From NCBI GenBank assembly GCA_903632075.3, contig CAHIKZ030004540.1, positions 1,560,001-1,624,000 on the forward strand: a DNA stretch of 64,000 nt, given 5' to 3'. The stretch comes from Acanthosepion pharaonis (lineage: Eukaryota > Mollusca > Cephalopoda > Sepiida > Sepiidae). The notes beneath the pieces were generated by a model, which was not told the DNA's origin, did no database searches, and saw only the letters and a program-made list of their open reading frames with translations. Position 1 is the first letter of the stretch. Each line of letters starts with the position of its first letter. The translations under genes and the position numbers were made by a program. Shown one piece after another: positions 1-12,700 of the stretch.

Positions 1-99
1 TCTTACTATAGATTTATTTCTATTTATTATTATTTTATTTGATTTTATTATTATGGTTATAATGATTGTTATTTTATTCTTGCACTAGAATTCATGTGC

Positions 100-620
100 A
101 CCAGTTAAAAGGAAACAAAACCAGTGACCACACATAATGTCAGGTTTTCAATGGTTTTTCAGTATCTACTTGTTTCTGCTGTAATACGCTCAGAACAATA
201 TTTTAGAGAATTCTAGAACAGCTTAAATTAAATCTAGAGAATTCCAGAATATTCCAGAAAGCCTCATACAGTATAAAAACAGCTTGAAATAGCCACACTT
301 ACACACTAAAAGACAAAACCTACCTTAAAATGATGACTTAAATTTGTAGCTACTAGATGCTCTTTTTACCTTACGAAAAGCTCCCATTCACCAAACTCTT
401 TAGATTTCATAATAATACAATGGAACTTTCTAGAAGTCTCTAGAAACTTCTACTAGGTTCTAGAGGGTACAAAAAATATATATAAACAGGAGTTCGTACC
501 AACTAGCCAGTTTGCCTCCTGAACCCACAGCCATGACTATTGAGTCCGACTCCAGCCTGTTTGATTCATGAATAAAGCTTTGACTGAAAGAATCTAAGTT
601 CCGACAGTCCTGAAAAGAAA
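100..620 (+). promoter_or_regulatory. LTR-like promoter with heat-shock-element-like repeats
   Basis: Alternating TTC/GAA pentamers occur in clusters at 208-219, 239-261 and 424-462; the block at 239-261 reads GAA, TTC, GAA, TTC, GAA at regular spacing, the textbook heat-shock-element pattern. A TATA-like run lies at 474-486 and an AATAAA signal at 571-576, only about 90 bases later. Such a short distance from TATA to poly(A) signal is typical of the U3-R part of an LTR rather than of a protein gene. There is no substantial open reading frame between them. Element boundaries were not found. It could instead be a decayed heat-shock gene promoter. Confidence 0.4.
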
Positions 621-819
621 AGGCTATCAGTAAATACATTACCTTTTATTCCTTGACATTATTGACCAAACTCCTTTGTTTTATATACATGTGAATATCC
701 AACTATTTTTCTAAGAAGAAAATGATATTATTCTTTGACTAGCGACAATTTCCCATCTGTCACCTTAATCTTAAATGTATAAAGATTTCCTCTCCCACTC
801 CCTCATATAGCTACATGTT

Positions 820-1020
820 AAGACAACTACATTCTGGGCTCTCGCAAGTTGTTAGCATTTCCCAATGTATATTGTTTAAACCTCAGCCTGTGTGTTTATA
901 AAACTTATTGTATTATATGTTAAATAAAACCCACTTTTCGTTATTACATGTAATCTTTTTCTTCAACTTTAATTTCTAAGAATCTGTTTCATCTTATTTT
1001 GTGTTGCGCCGACCGTAACA
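820..1020 (+). repeat. Possible LTR 3' end
   Basis: An AATAAA signal lies at 922-927 and is followed by a T-rich stretch that ends in GACCGTAACA at 1020, then TAATTGGT. LTRs often end in CA just before a TGG-starting primer-binding site, and this resembles that junction with a short gap. No matching second LTR is seen in the window, so this is a suggestion only. Confidence 0.25.
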
Positions 1021-1289
1021 TAATTGGTAAATAGGGAAAAATGGGGCCTCGTAACACACCTCTGAGACTTACATGTCACTTATCTGACCATAGTGCCACA
1101 AAAAAAAATATTTATTAATCCATAATCTACAATAACCCATAAGGAAAATTCTGGTCAAAAACACAAGAATTCTATATGAATCTGTAGAAAATGAATAAAA
1201 ATGTAATTCAATCTTCCATGTCGTTCATATTCAATGAAAGATGTTCGAAAAAAAGGTTACTGCCAGACTATACATTAAATATATACAGA

Positions 1290-1725
1290 GGATGCACGGT
1301 GGAGTAATGGATAGCGGCTTGGATTGAGGAATTGGAGAGCCGAGTTCGAATTCCAGTTGAATCCATTACATTCACTTACATGCTAATACCCTTGGGAAAA
1401 GTATGAATCCTCATCCTCTCCCTCCAGCTATGGGTAAAATAGCAGGACATACTGGGTTCTATAGCCTTGGATGGCAACTGGTCTAGGAGAAGGACAACTC
1501 TGAATTCAAAACCTGCGAAGGGTCGTTTGGGAACCTTGTGGCATTCGGTGCACCAGGTCTCTGTATTCATCTCTTCAAAAAGAGTGGATGGTCCTGCACA
1601 AGGCCTTCACCACTATAATCAAATCTCATGTGCCGGTGTCGGGTTGTCGGTTTCCTGGAAACTGATCTGCTTGACCCACATACGTCGAATCTTGACGGGA
1701 GAGTTGATTATTATATATAAGCTCA
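1290..1725 (+). repeat. tRNA-derived SINE, copy 1, with 3' extension
   Basis: A polymerase III box A-like sequence (TGGAGTAATGG, 1300-1310) and box B-like sequence (GAGTTCGAATTCC, 1342-1354) sit at tRNA spacing. The same body recurs at 25387-25670, 18861-19092 and 59946-60075, which defines a family. From about 1585 a different sequence follows (ending with the GACGGGAGAGTTGATT region). That part has its own inverted copy at 39805-39910, so this locus is a composite of two repeats. The short reading frames here are not genes. Octopus tRNA-related SINEs are established in the literature; I do not assign this copy to a named family. Confidence 0.75.
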
Positions 1726-1910
1726 ACCATGTCTCTCACACAATTACTCATCACTCTCTAATTCAACTTATGTAAGCTTAATACTGCCTGTCAAAAGTGT
1801 AAATTTTAAATTCATTTTTTCATTTCATCTTTGAAAGTAAAGTCTGAGGATCCAGAGAAAAAGTAAAATTCTCTGGTGAAATAACTTGTTACTATGGGGC
1901 CTTAAAGTGT

Positions 1911-1935
1911 TTTTTTTTTTTTTTTGTTTTTTTTA
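1911..1935 (+). repeat. Poly-T tract
   Basis: Simple T run interrupted by single bases. The surrounding 1725-2030 region contains nothing I can identify. Confidence 0.8.
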
Positions 1936-2029
1936 AATTAAATTATTCACTCTGACTTAACATTGAGCTCTCAGGATTTCATCCTCATTTGGATTATCCA
2001 TATGGATTACCAATATTTTCGTTACTTAA

Positions 2030-2170
2030 ATATATGTATATAGTACAGGTAATAATCCAAGTGGATCCTAGTAATATTAGCTATTAAAACTGATCCACAG
2101 AGAGCTCGATGTATTTATTATAACAGAGCATATATTTTATACAGCCAAAAATCCCAAATTATTTCATGAG
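2030..2170 (-). repeat. Interspersed repeat with GCTCTG/ATCGAGCTCT motif
   Basis: On the minus strand the bipartite motif runs from GCTCTG (2124-2129) to ATCGAGCTCT (2101-2110), followed by a segment with GGATC and ending in TA-rich sequence near 2030. The same block is at 55960-56065 (minus) and, more diverged, at 28049-28150 (plus). Unlike those two, no long hairpin is seen next to this copy, so it may be truncated. Confidence 0.6.
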
Positions 2171-2402
2171 AGTTTAGGCTATTTCAAACTAGCACTGCTA
2201 TGTGCCAGCTTTCCTCAGCTCAAGACTGTCTGGAAATGGTGTTTTTTGAATTTCATTTAAATAGTGTTGGTAAAAATTGTATGGGACCACTTAAGGGGAT
2301 GCCTCAGTTTAGATAAGGTGTCTGAGTTGATGACCAGGAGATGGGCCAGGGTTGGCAGTTTATTTATGGCTTATTGCTCCTGCACTAACAACAAATCATG
2401 GT

Positions 2403-2403
<1 letters not shown>

Positions 2404-2466
<63 letters not shown>

Positions 2467-2467
2467 T

Positions 2468-2564
<97 letters not shown>

Positions 2565-2687
2565 CATATGTATATATACAATGTGTGTGTGTCATATATA
2601 TATATATATATAATGTGTGTGTGTCATATATATATATATATGTGTGTGTCATATATATATATATATGTGTGTGTGTATATATATATA

Positions 2688-2761
<74 letters not shown>
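2404..2761. repeat. Compound (CT)n/(TA)n/(TG)n microsatellite
   Basis: A (CT)n start at 2404-2427 runs into long (TA)n broken by blocks of GTGTGTGT and TCATAT, ending in uninterrupted (TA)n to 2761. All overlapping open frames (Tyr/Ile repeats) are artefacts of the dinucleotide. Confidence 0.98.
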
Positions 2762-2762
<1 letters not shown>

Positions 2763-3074
2763 CTTTAAGGTCACTGTACACTAGGTTCTTAATTCTTGCA
2801 AGTTCCTTCAGTCTTATTGAAACATGAATCACTTATTTCATTTCAGCATGGTTTTGTTATTTTTTTTCTTTCTTCCCATTTTTGATGTTACCAAGAATGG
2901 CCACAATACTTTGTATTTTGATAATTATAAATTTTTTTTTTTTCATTAAATTAAAAGATATTACTTGTAAAATAGTTTACTTACATGGTTATATGTGATG
3001 TGTTTCTTATACAAAGAAACGTAATCTCTTACAAGTAAAGTTGCTGGGTTTGAAATTACAACCAATTTCATTAG

Positions 3075-3111
<37 letters not shown>

Positions 3112-3235
3112 TTTCGGTTGAATTTGTAAAGTGTGACTATTACTGCTGCTGATGCAAGAATTTATGACAAATCGAATTCCCCAGTCACTGGCATGTTTAT
3201 CTAAAATAAATACATCTAAATTCACCTTCATTCCT
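2762..3235. other. Unassigned AT-rich spacer with (TA)n at 3079-3107
   Basis: Apart from the microsatellite at 3079-3107 I see no gene, no repeat that recurs in the window and no RNA. Confidence 0.5.
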
Positions 3236-3329
3236 CCCGTGCAACAATGGCTTAAGAGTAAAATCTCTGACTGATACCAAATCAGTCAGGTTTCAATTCC
3301 AGCTTGAGGAAACAGTCTGTCTATGGCTG

Positions 3330-3330
<1 letters not shown>
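3236..3330 (+). repeat. Weak tRNA-like SINE remnant
   Basis: A box A-like stretch (TGGCTTAAGAG near 3248) and a box B-like stretch (GGTTTCAATTCC, about 3290-3301) are spaced as in a tRNA. No second copy was found in the window, so the call is weak. Confidence 0.3.

Positions 3331-3379
<49 letters not shown>
3331..3379. repeat. (TA)n microsatellite
   Basis: Uninterrupted TA dinucleotides next to the SINE-like sequence. Confidence 0.95.
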
Positions 3380-3380
<1 letters not shown>

Positions 3381-3414
3381 TTAGATGAATGTTTTGTGTT
3401 TTAAAAAAATAACT

Positions 3415-3915
3415 ATTCCCAAGAAGAATCTGCCTCTGTTTCTGGGATGAAGAGTTATCTTTGTTTACATTCAGACTAATATCTTTATCCTTGTTGTCAT
3501 TATCACCTGACTGCCTTCTGTCTGAATTACTCTGATGTGGAGTCTTCATTTTTTATATCCAGACTAATGTACGCATCTTTGTTTTTATTATCACCTGGTC
3601 ACCTTCTGTCTGAATTTCTAAGATGAAGAGTTATCATTATTTACATTCTGACTAATGCCCTCAATTTTGTTGTGAAGATGATGCATTTAGGGATATTGTC
3701 TTGTGAATTTGATAACAACTTGGAAGTATTTTAACAGATGATGGATAATGTGACACCAAAATCTGGAATGAGGAATTACCATTATTTACACTGTTTACAT
3801 TCGATCTCTTGTCCTTATCTTTGTTGTTGGTATTACAATGTTTCAGCTGCTATGCTCTCTGGCCTTCTGCAGGTGTATATTGATTTGGTAACCTGTAGGA
3901 AATTCTGAATGGAAC
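3415..3915 (-). repeat. Repeat units with CTGAAGA-like / GAAAC motif
   Basis: Diverged copies of a unit containing TCTGAATT(A/T)CT, GATGAGGAGTTAT and ATTTACATT recur at 3445-3545, 3560-3650 and 3770-3850. The last is followed, on the minus strand, by CTGCAGA, AGGCC and GAAAC (3850-3882). The same module is at 17833-18190, 52840-52930 and 53120-53260, where the consensus reads CTGAAGA then GAAAC. The module resembles ends of Penelope-like elements, which is inference. Confidence 0.5.
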
Positions 3916-3959
3916 ACTTTATTTAATCTATGGCGAGAGACTGTTCATGTTCCTCTTCT

Positions 3960-5000
3960 CATGTCTATGGATATCAGGCTAGCAATAAATGAGTAGCACT
4001 AAAAATAACAACTAAGCACACAAAGCTTGTTAATAATGGGGAAGTTTTAAGGAAAATGGAAGCAAAAGGGAAAATTATACTTAGAATTGGAAAGAGGGCT
4101 TGGAAAATTTGCTACTCACAGGACAGAGGTAAGGCAAGAGACACAGAGGAAACAGTGCATAACTTAATGAGCTTATGTAAATGGTTAGCAGAACGGTGTT
4201 TTTGAGTATACCATGGATAGAGCATAAAATACTATCTGACATTTTTTACACTATTTTTTGCCTGTTGCTTCCCATGAAATATAACATAGGCATTTCAGTT
4301 GTTATCAATCTTTCTGATTATTACAGACAGCTATCTACAGATCAGGGTGGATAATTTCTGTTTGTATTAATGGGAATACTGGGTGGGGATCTGAGATGGT
4401 AATGTTTGCATTTGGTACCAGTGGTGCCTAACTATGTAATATGTCCTCCTATGCTGGACAATTTCCCCACAGATCAAGAAGAGACTTGATGCGATGGGCG
4501 TTTCATTCTACACAACAGTGTTGAGAATACCATGGACAGAGCATGTGAGAAACAGGGAAGTTTTAAGGAAAAAAGGAAACCAAAAAGACACTTATAATTT
4601 AGAATCAGAAAGAGAGGAAAGAGGGCTTGGAAAATTTGCCACTCACAGAACATATTTAAGGCAAGAGAAACAGAGGAAACAGTGCATAACTTACCTAACG
4701 ACTTTGTGCAAACAGCAGATCAGGGTTTGAGAATACCATGTATGGAGCATGTGAATAACAAGGAAGTTTCAAGGAAAATGAACATTTATACATAGAATCC
4801 TAAATCTTAACAATGTATTAAAGCAGAAAATTGCATTAGTAACAAAGAAAGGATTATCGAGTTGTGATGTAATATCATTCCTTTCATATGGCAGTGAATG
4901 CTGGACAATTTCAACACAGATAAAGGGGAAACTTCGGGCAACAGGGATTTTATTCTACAGAAGGATGATGAGTATACCATAGATGGAGCATAACAGACCC
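3960..5000 (+). pseudogene. LINE (RTE-like) C-terminal fragments, tandemly broken
   Basis: Three overlapping decayed copies (about 4020-4215, 4440-4730 and 4735-5000) encode the conserved tail that follows reverse transcriptase in RTE-like LINEs. Readable pieces include CWTIS, RIPWTEHV, REVLRKKG and, in the third copy, SYGSECWTIS-like and FYRRM residues. Frameshifts and stops interrupt every copy, so none is functional. The best frame (4494-4730) is only a remnant. Similar short matches occur at 15835-15930. LINE class was judged from these motifs only. Confidence 0.6.
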
Positions 5001-5332
5001 ACCACCACACTTAAGTATTGGAACCATACATTCATCATTCATTCTTTCTCCTGGCTTTCTTCTCACAAACACTCTCCTATTATGACCAAACATTACAAAT
5101 TTAAACTCAGCTGTCTATAATATAGTTTGCCATTCTTTCAATGTCCAGTTCTTATGATTCTTTTGCCAATAACAGTCTTCTCTTTTAAGTACATATCTAT
5201 CTTAATGCTTATGTTTGCATGTACTGGGTCATTTAAGTAGGTCCATAGAACCTAAAAACAATACTAAAATATCTCATTTTAAGGTATTTTTGTATGTATG
5301 TGAGAGATGGCCTGTGTGTGCATGTTTATCGA

Positions 5333-5335
<3 letters not shown>

Positions 5336-5386
<51 letters not shown>
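5336..5386. repeat. (TA)n(TG)n microsatellite
   Basis: TA tract followed by GT repeats. Confidence 0.95.
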
Positions 5387-5424
5387 CTGTGTAAATATAA
5401 TGATAAAATCAGAAAGAACCGTTA

Positions 5425-5700
5425 GATTGATGATCTGAAGTTCTTTAGTATTTTTGTTTTTATTTTTAAAAAACAGTGCTCGATACACAAGTAGAGCCTA
5501 GATTATAATTATTTTAAAAAAAAAAATGATTCCATCACTACATAGGAATTACCATGTTTCAAAAACAGTATCGAAAAACTTCCAATTCAATTATAGAAAT
5601 TAAAGTACCTAGTTCTGTTTCCTTTCCAAGTGAATTTTGGAATAACTTATTTTGAAATTTACATAGCTTTATAAGCACATACAGTCATAATATTAGTTTC
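5425..5700 (-). repeat. Diverged copy of the 31835-32075 element
   Basis: The segment 5435-5485 (AGTTCTTTAGTATTTTTG, then A-rich, then CAGTGCTC) matches 31845-31890 closely. 5590-5650 matches the hairpin arm of that element only weakly. On the minus strand the bipartite motif is GGCTCTA ... ATCGAGCACT (5475-5498). The hairpin itself is not preserved here. Confidence 0.55.
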
Positions 5701-5980
5701 TATGGATATGGAAAAAAAAACAATTTTAATAAGAGGTGGTAGGGTATTCATTTTCACTGACAACTATTGTATCAACATATTAGTTACTTTCAAAAAGAGG
5801 TTAAGTGGTGCCTTTTTTCAAACAAATGATAACATCCGTTCATTGCATGTCGTCTGGTCTTTTTCAACAACAAAGTTTTTCGGCACTTTTGTTTCACAGT
5901 TAAATTTGTACTTGTATACATAAATATTTTTTTCTAAAAGGGTTGTTTGTATATGAATGCATCATATTGAACTACAAACC

Positions 5981-6105
5981 TCGAGGTGGTGTAATGGTTA
6001 GCAAGCTTGTCTCACTAGAACAATTACAACTGAGTAGTGAATTCGATCCTCACAGGGTGCCCCTACTTTTGGCATTGTGCCACATCTAAGCTATACTTGG
6101 AAAAT
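5981..6105 (+). repeat. tRNA-derived SINE, family 2
   Basis: Box A-like TGGTGTAATGG (5987-5997) and box B-like GAATTCGATCCT (6039-6050) are followed by a conserved tail with GGCATTGTGCCACATCTAAGC. A second copy is at 33661-33782. The body differs from the copy at 1290. A (TA)n tract begins at its 3' side (6114-6139). Confidence 0.75.
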
Positions 6106-6113
6106 CACTACAA

Positions 6114-6139
6114 TATATATATATATATATATATATATA
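6114..6139. repeat. (TA)n microsatellite
   Basis: Short TA tract directly 3' of a SINE. Confidence 0.9.
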
Positions 6140-6724
6140 CTCCTAATTTCCATGCATATATCAATAGTGCTAAATGTATTTTGCGAGAAAATCCATTATT
6201 GCTGCTTGTCTCAGTAGAAGTTCAACCAGGTTTCACCATTTGTTCATTGTAAAGATGTCAATTTTATTTGAATAAAAGAATTATGGCTGAAAGAAAAGAA
6301 AAAAAGAGCACTTGAAAAGAAATTCTTATATCACATTAGAATCTTTCAAGAGGGATTAGCTAATCCTTCAGAGGATCAGAGCTTGACACATAATCAGGAA
6401 TCTATATTATCACAATGGATAATACATTAACCTGAAATAAGAATGATTTTAAATATTCTCAGTGCTGCTGCTGCTGTCGTACGTGATAATTGACTGTATT
6501 GCTGAACGTACACTTTATGATGTCAATATTCAAGATGGTATTAACCCTTTTGTTTATGTAGATCTATTAAAAAAATATTCAATGGATACTGGGATGTAAT
6601 GTTAGAATTTGGATGAATTGATTTTAACATAAAATGAATTAAATAATTTAAAAATATTGTTTACCATTTGGATAATTAGTATAAAAATGAAAGTTCTTAT
6701 ATAAAGAAAAATTTAATATTTAAA
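6140..6724. other. Unassigned AT-rich spacer
   Basis: Nothing recognised between the SINE and the satellite array. The short reading frame crossing the SINE is not a gene. Confidence 0.5.
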
Positions 6725-9700
6725 CGCAATAAGAGATCAATGATAGAATGAAAAAGGTTAAAGAAAGTAGTAATATTAAAGGAATTGCAATTAAGCTATG
6801 ATGCATTACTATAGACGATCTAAGGGAAAATAAAGGCTTTATATTGACTATTGTTAAAATGTCATATTTTAGTCTTATGTGCCACAAGGGAGAGCTAGGC
6901 TATGATCAATGATGGAATGAAAGGGTTAAAAGAAAGTAGCAATATTAAAGGAATTGCAATCAAGCTATGATGCATTACTATAGAGGATCTAAGGGAAAAT
7001 AAAGGCTTTATATTGACTATTGTTAAAATGTCATATTTTAGCCTTATGTGCCACTAGGGAGAGCCAGGCTATGATTAATGATGGAATGAAAGGGTTAAAA
7101 GAAAGTAGCAATATTAAAGGAATTGCAATCAAGCTATGATGCATTACTATAGAGGATCTAAGGAAAATAAAGGCTTTATATTGACTATTGTTAAAATGTC
7201 ATATTTTAGCCTTATGTGCCACTAGGGAGAGAGGCTATGATCAATGATGGAATGAAAAGGGTTAAAAGAAAGTAGCAATATTAAAGGAATTGCAATCAAG
7301 CTATGATGCATTTATAGAGGATCTAAGGGAAAATAAAGGCTTTTATATTGACTATTGTTAAAATGTCATATTTTAGCCTTATGTGCCATAGGGAGAGCCA
7401 GGCTATGATTAATGATGGAATGAAAGGTTAAAAGAAAGTAGCAATATTAAAGGAATTGCAATCAAGCTATGATGCATTACTATAGAGGATCTAAGGGAAA
7501 ATAAAGGCTTTTATATTGACTATTGTTAAAATGTCATATTTTAGCCTTATGTGCCACTAGGGAGAAGGCTATGATCAATGATGGAATGAAAAGGGTTAAA
7601 AGAAAGTAGCAATATTAAAGGAATTGCAATCAAGCTATGATGCATTACTATAGAGGATCTAAGGAAAATAAAGGCTTTATATTGACTATTGTTAAAATGT
7701 CATATTTTAGCCTTATGTGCCACTAGGGAGAGCCAGGCTATGATTAATGATGGAATGAAAGGGTTAAAAGAAAGTAGCAATATTAAAGGAATTGCAAAGC
7801 TATGATGCATTACTACAGAGGATCTAAGGGAAAATAAAGGCTTTATATTGACTATTGTTAAAATGTCATATTTTAGCCTTTATGTGCCACTAGGGAGAGC
7901 CGGGCTATGATCAATGATGGAATGAAAGGGTTAAAAGAAAGTAGCAATATTAAAGGAATTGCAATCAAGCTATGATGCATTACTATAGAGGATCTAAGGG
8001 AAAATAAAGGCTTTATATTGACTATTGTTAAAATGTCATATTTTTATATTATGCCACTAGGGAGAGCCGGGCTATGATCAATGATGGAATGAAAGGATTA
8101 AAAGAAAGTAGCAATATTAAAGGAATTGCAATCAAGCTATGATGCATTACTATAGAGGATCTAAGGGAAAATAAAGGCTTTATATTGACTATTGTTAAAA
8201 TGTCATATTTTAGCCTTATGTGCCACTAGGGAGAGCCGGGCTATGATCAATGATGGAATGAAAGGATTAAAAGAAAGTAGCAATATTAAAGGAATTGCAA
8301 TCAGGCTATGATGCATTACTATAGAGGATCTAAGGAAAATAAAGGCTTTATATTGACTATTGTTAAAATGTCATATTTTAGCCTTTATGTGCCACTAGGG
8401 AGAGCGGGCTATGATCAATGATGGAATGAAAGGATTAAAAAAAGTAGCAATATTAAAGGAATTGCAATCAAGCTATGATGCATTACTATAGAGGATCTAA
8501 AGGGAAAATAAAGGCTTTATATTGACTATTGTTAAAATGTCATATTTTAGCCTTATGTGCCACTAGGGAGAGCCAGGCTATGATCAATGATGGAATGAAA
8601 GGATTAAAAGAAAGTAGCAATATTAAAGGAATTGCAATCAGGCTATGATGCATTACTATAGAGGATCTAGGGAAAATAAAAGGCTTTATATTGACTATTG
8701 TTAAAATGTCATATTTTAGCCTTATGTGCCACTAGGGAGAGCCAGGCTATGATCAATGATGGAATGAAAGGGTTAAAAGAAAGTAGCAATATTAAAGGAA
8801 TTGCAATCAAGCTATGATGGATTACTATAGAGGATCTAAGGGAAAATAAAGGCTTTATATTGACTATTGTTAAAATGTCATATTTTAGTCTTATGTGCCA
8901 CTAGGGAGATCCAGGCTCTGATCAATGATGGAATGAAAAGGGTTAAAAGAAAGTAGCAATATTAAAGGAATTGCAATCAAGCTATGATGCATTACTATAG
9001 AGGATCTAAGGGAAAATAAAGTTTTTATATTGACTATTGTTAAAATGTCATATTTTAGCCTTATGTGCCACTAGGGAGAGCCAGGCTCTGATCAATGATG
9101 GAATGAAAGGGTTAAAAGAAAGTAGCAATATTAAAGGAATTGCAATCAAGCTATGATGCATTACTATAGAGGATCTAAGGGAAAATAAAGGCTTTATATT
9201 GACTATTGTTAAAATGTCATATTTTAGCCTTATGTGCCACTAGGGAGATCCAGGCTCTGATCAATGATGGAATGAAAAGGGTTAAAAGAAAGTAGCAATA
9301 TTAAAGGAATTGCAATCAAGCTATGATGCATTACTATAGAGGATCTAAGGGAAAATAAAGGCTTTATATTGACTATTGTTAAAATGTCATATTTTAGCCT
9401 TATGTTCCACTAGGGAGAGCCAGGCTATGATCAATGATGGAATGAAAGGGTTAAAAGAAAGTAGCAATATTAAAGGAATTGCAATCAAGCTATGATGGAT
9501 TACTATAGAGGATCTAAGGGAAAATAAAGGCTTTATATTGACTATTGTTAAAATGTCATATTTTAGTCTTATGTGCCACTAGGAGATCCAGGCTCTGATC
9601 AATGATGGAATGAAAAGGGTTAAAAGAAAGTAGCAATATTAAAGGAATTGCAATCAAGCTATGATGCATTACTATAGAGGATCTAAGGAAAATAAAGGCT

Positions 9701-12700
9701 TTATATTGACTATTGTTAAAATGTCATATTTTAGCCTTATGTGCCACTAGGAGAGTAGGCTCTGATCAATGATGGAATGAAAGGGTTAAAAGAAAGTAGC
9801 AATATTAAAGGAATTGCAATCTATGATGCATTACTATAGAGGATCTAAGGGAAAATAAAGGCTTTATATTGACTATTGTTAAAATGTCATATTTTAGCCT
9901 TATGTGCCACTAGGGAGAGCCAGGCTCTGATCAATGATGGAATGAAAGGGTTAAAAGAAAGTAGCAATATTAAAGGAATTGCAATCAAGCCATGATGCAT
10001 TACTATAGAGGATCTAAGGGAAAATAAAGGCTTTATATTGACTATTGTTAAAATGTCATATTTTAGCCTTATGTGCCACTAGGGAGAGCCGGGCTATGAT
10101 CAATGATGGAATGAAAGGATTAAAAGAAAGTAGCAATATTAAAGGAATTGCAATCAAGCTATGATGCATTACTATAGAGGATCTAAGGGAAAATAAAGGC
10201 TTTATATTGACTATTGTTAAAATGTCATATTTTAGCCTTTATGTGCCACTAGGAGAGTAGGCTATGATCAATGATGGAATGAAAGGATTAAAAGAAATAG
10301 TAATATTAAAGGAATTGCAATCAGGCTATGATGCATTACTATAGAGGATCTAAGGAAAAAAGGCTTTATATTGACTATTGTTAAAATGTCATATTTTAGC
10401 CTTATGTGCCACTAGGGAGAGCCGGGCTATGATCAATGATGGAATGAAAGGATTAAAAGAAAGTAGCAATATTAAAGGAATTGCAATCAGGCTATGATGC
10501 ATTACTATAGAGGATCTAAGGGAAAATAAAGGCTTTATATTGACTATTGTTAAAATGTCATATTTTAGCCTTATGTGCCACTAGGGAGAGCCGGGCTATG
10601 ATCAATGATGGAATGAAAGGATTAAAGAAAGTAGCAATATTAAAGGAATTGCAATCAAGCTATGATGCATTACTATAGAGGATCTGGGAAAATAAAGGCT
10701 TTATATTGACTATTGTTAAAATGTCATATTTTAGCCTTATATTGCATTACTAGGGAGAGCCAGGCTCTGATCCAATGATGGAATGAAAGGGTTAAAAGAA
10801 AAGTAGCAATATTAAAGGAATTGCAATCAAGCTATGATGCATTACTATAGAGGATCTAAGGGAAAATAAAGGCTTTATATTGACTATTGTTAAAATGTCA
10901 TATTTTAGTCTTATGTGCCAATAGGGAGAGCCAGGCTATGATCAATGATGGAATGAAAAGGGTTAAAAGAAAGTAGCAATATTAAAGGAATTGCAATCAA
11001 GCTATGATGCATTACTATAGAGGATCTAAGGGAAAATAAAGGCTTTATATTGACTATTGTTAAAATGTCATATTTTAGCCTTATGTGCCACTAGGGAGAG
11101 CCAGGCTCTGATCAATGATGGAATGAAAGGGTTAAAAGAAAGTAGCAATATTAAAGGAATTGCAATCAAGCTATGATGCATTACTATAGAGGATCTAAGG
11201 GAAAATAAAGGCTTTATATTGACTATTGTTAAAGTCTTATGTGCCACTAGGGATATCCAGGCTATGATCAATGATGGAATGAAAAGGGTTAAAAGAAAAG
11301 CAAATATTAAAGGAATTGCAATCAGGCTATGATGCATTACTATAGAGGATCTAAGGAAAATAAAGGCTTTATATTGACTATTGTTAAATGTCATATTTAG
11401 CCTTTATGTGCCACTAGGGAGAGCCAGGCTATGATCAATGATGGAAAAAGGGTTAAAAGAAAGTAGCAATATTAAAGGAATTGCAATCAGGCTATGATGC
11501 ATTACTATAGAGGATCTAAAGGGAAATAAAGGCTTTATATTGACTATTGTTAAAATGTCATATTTTAGCCTTATGTGCCCACTAGGAGAGCCAGGCTATG
11601 ATCAATGATGGAATGAAAGGGTTAAAAAAAAGTAGCAATATTAAAGGAATTGCAATCAGGCTATGATGCATTACTATAGAGGATCTAAGGGAAAATAAAG
11701 GCTTTATATTGACTATTGTTAAAATGTCATATTTTAGCCTTATTGCCACTAGGAGAGCCAGGCTCTGATCAATGATGGAATGAAAGGATTTAAAAAGAAA
11801 GTAGCAATATTAAAGGAATTGCAATCAAGCTATGATGGATGCATTAATAGGATCTAAGGGGAAAATAAAGGCTTTATATTGACTATTGTTAAAATGTCAT
11901 ATTTTAGCCTTATATTGCCACTAGGGAGAGCCAGGCTCTGATCAATGATGGAATGAAAAGGGTTAAAAGAAAGTAGCAATATTAAAGGAATTGCAATCAA
12001 GCTATGATGCATTACTATAGAGGATCTAAGGAAAATAAAGGCTTTATATTGACTATTGTTAAAATGTCATATTTTAGCCTTATGTGCCTAGGGAGATTTT
12101 AGGCTATGAACAATGATGGAATGAAAAGGGTTAAAAGAAAGTAGCAATATTAAAGGAATTGCAATCAGGCTATGATGCATTACTAGAGGATCTAAGGGAA
12201 AATAAAGGCTTTATATTGACTATTGTTAAAATGTCATATTTTAGCCTTATGTGCCACTGGGAGAGCCAGGCTCTGATCAATGATGGAATGAAAAGGTTAA
12301 AAGAAAGTAGCAATATTAAAGGAATTGCAATCAAGCTATGATGCATTACTATAGAGGATCTAAGGGAAAATAAAGGCTTTATATTGACTATTGTTAAAAT
12401 GTCATATTTTAGCCTTATGTGCCACTAGGGAGAGCCAGGCTATGATCAATGATGGAATGAAAGGGTTAAAAGAAAGTAGCAATATTAAAGGAATTGCAAT
12501 CAGGCTATGATGCATTACTATAGAGGATCTAAGGGGAAAATAAAGGCTTTATATTGACTATTGTTAAAATGTCATAGCTTGCCACTAGGGAGAGCTTAGG
12601 CTATGAACAATGATGGAATGAAAGGGTAAAAAAAAGTAGCAATATTAAAGGAATTGCAATCAATATGATGCATTACTATAGAGGATCCTTTATATTGATT

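Noticed and set aside
1290..1375. Functional tRNA gene
   Set aside because: A and B boxes are present, but the acceptor and anticodon arms do not fold and the unit is followed by a conserved non-tRNA body shared with other copies, so it is a SINE.
2352..2832. Frames rich in Tyr-Ile or Thr-His
   Set aside because: Translations of (TA)n and (TG)n microsatellites.
11068..11394. 108-codon antisense frame in the satellite
   Set aside because: Just two satellite monomers that happen to keep a frame because of indels; not conserved between monomers.
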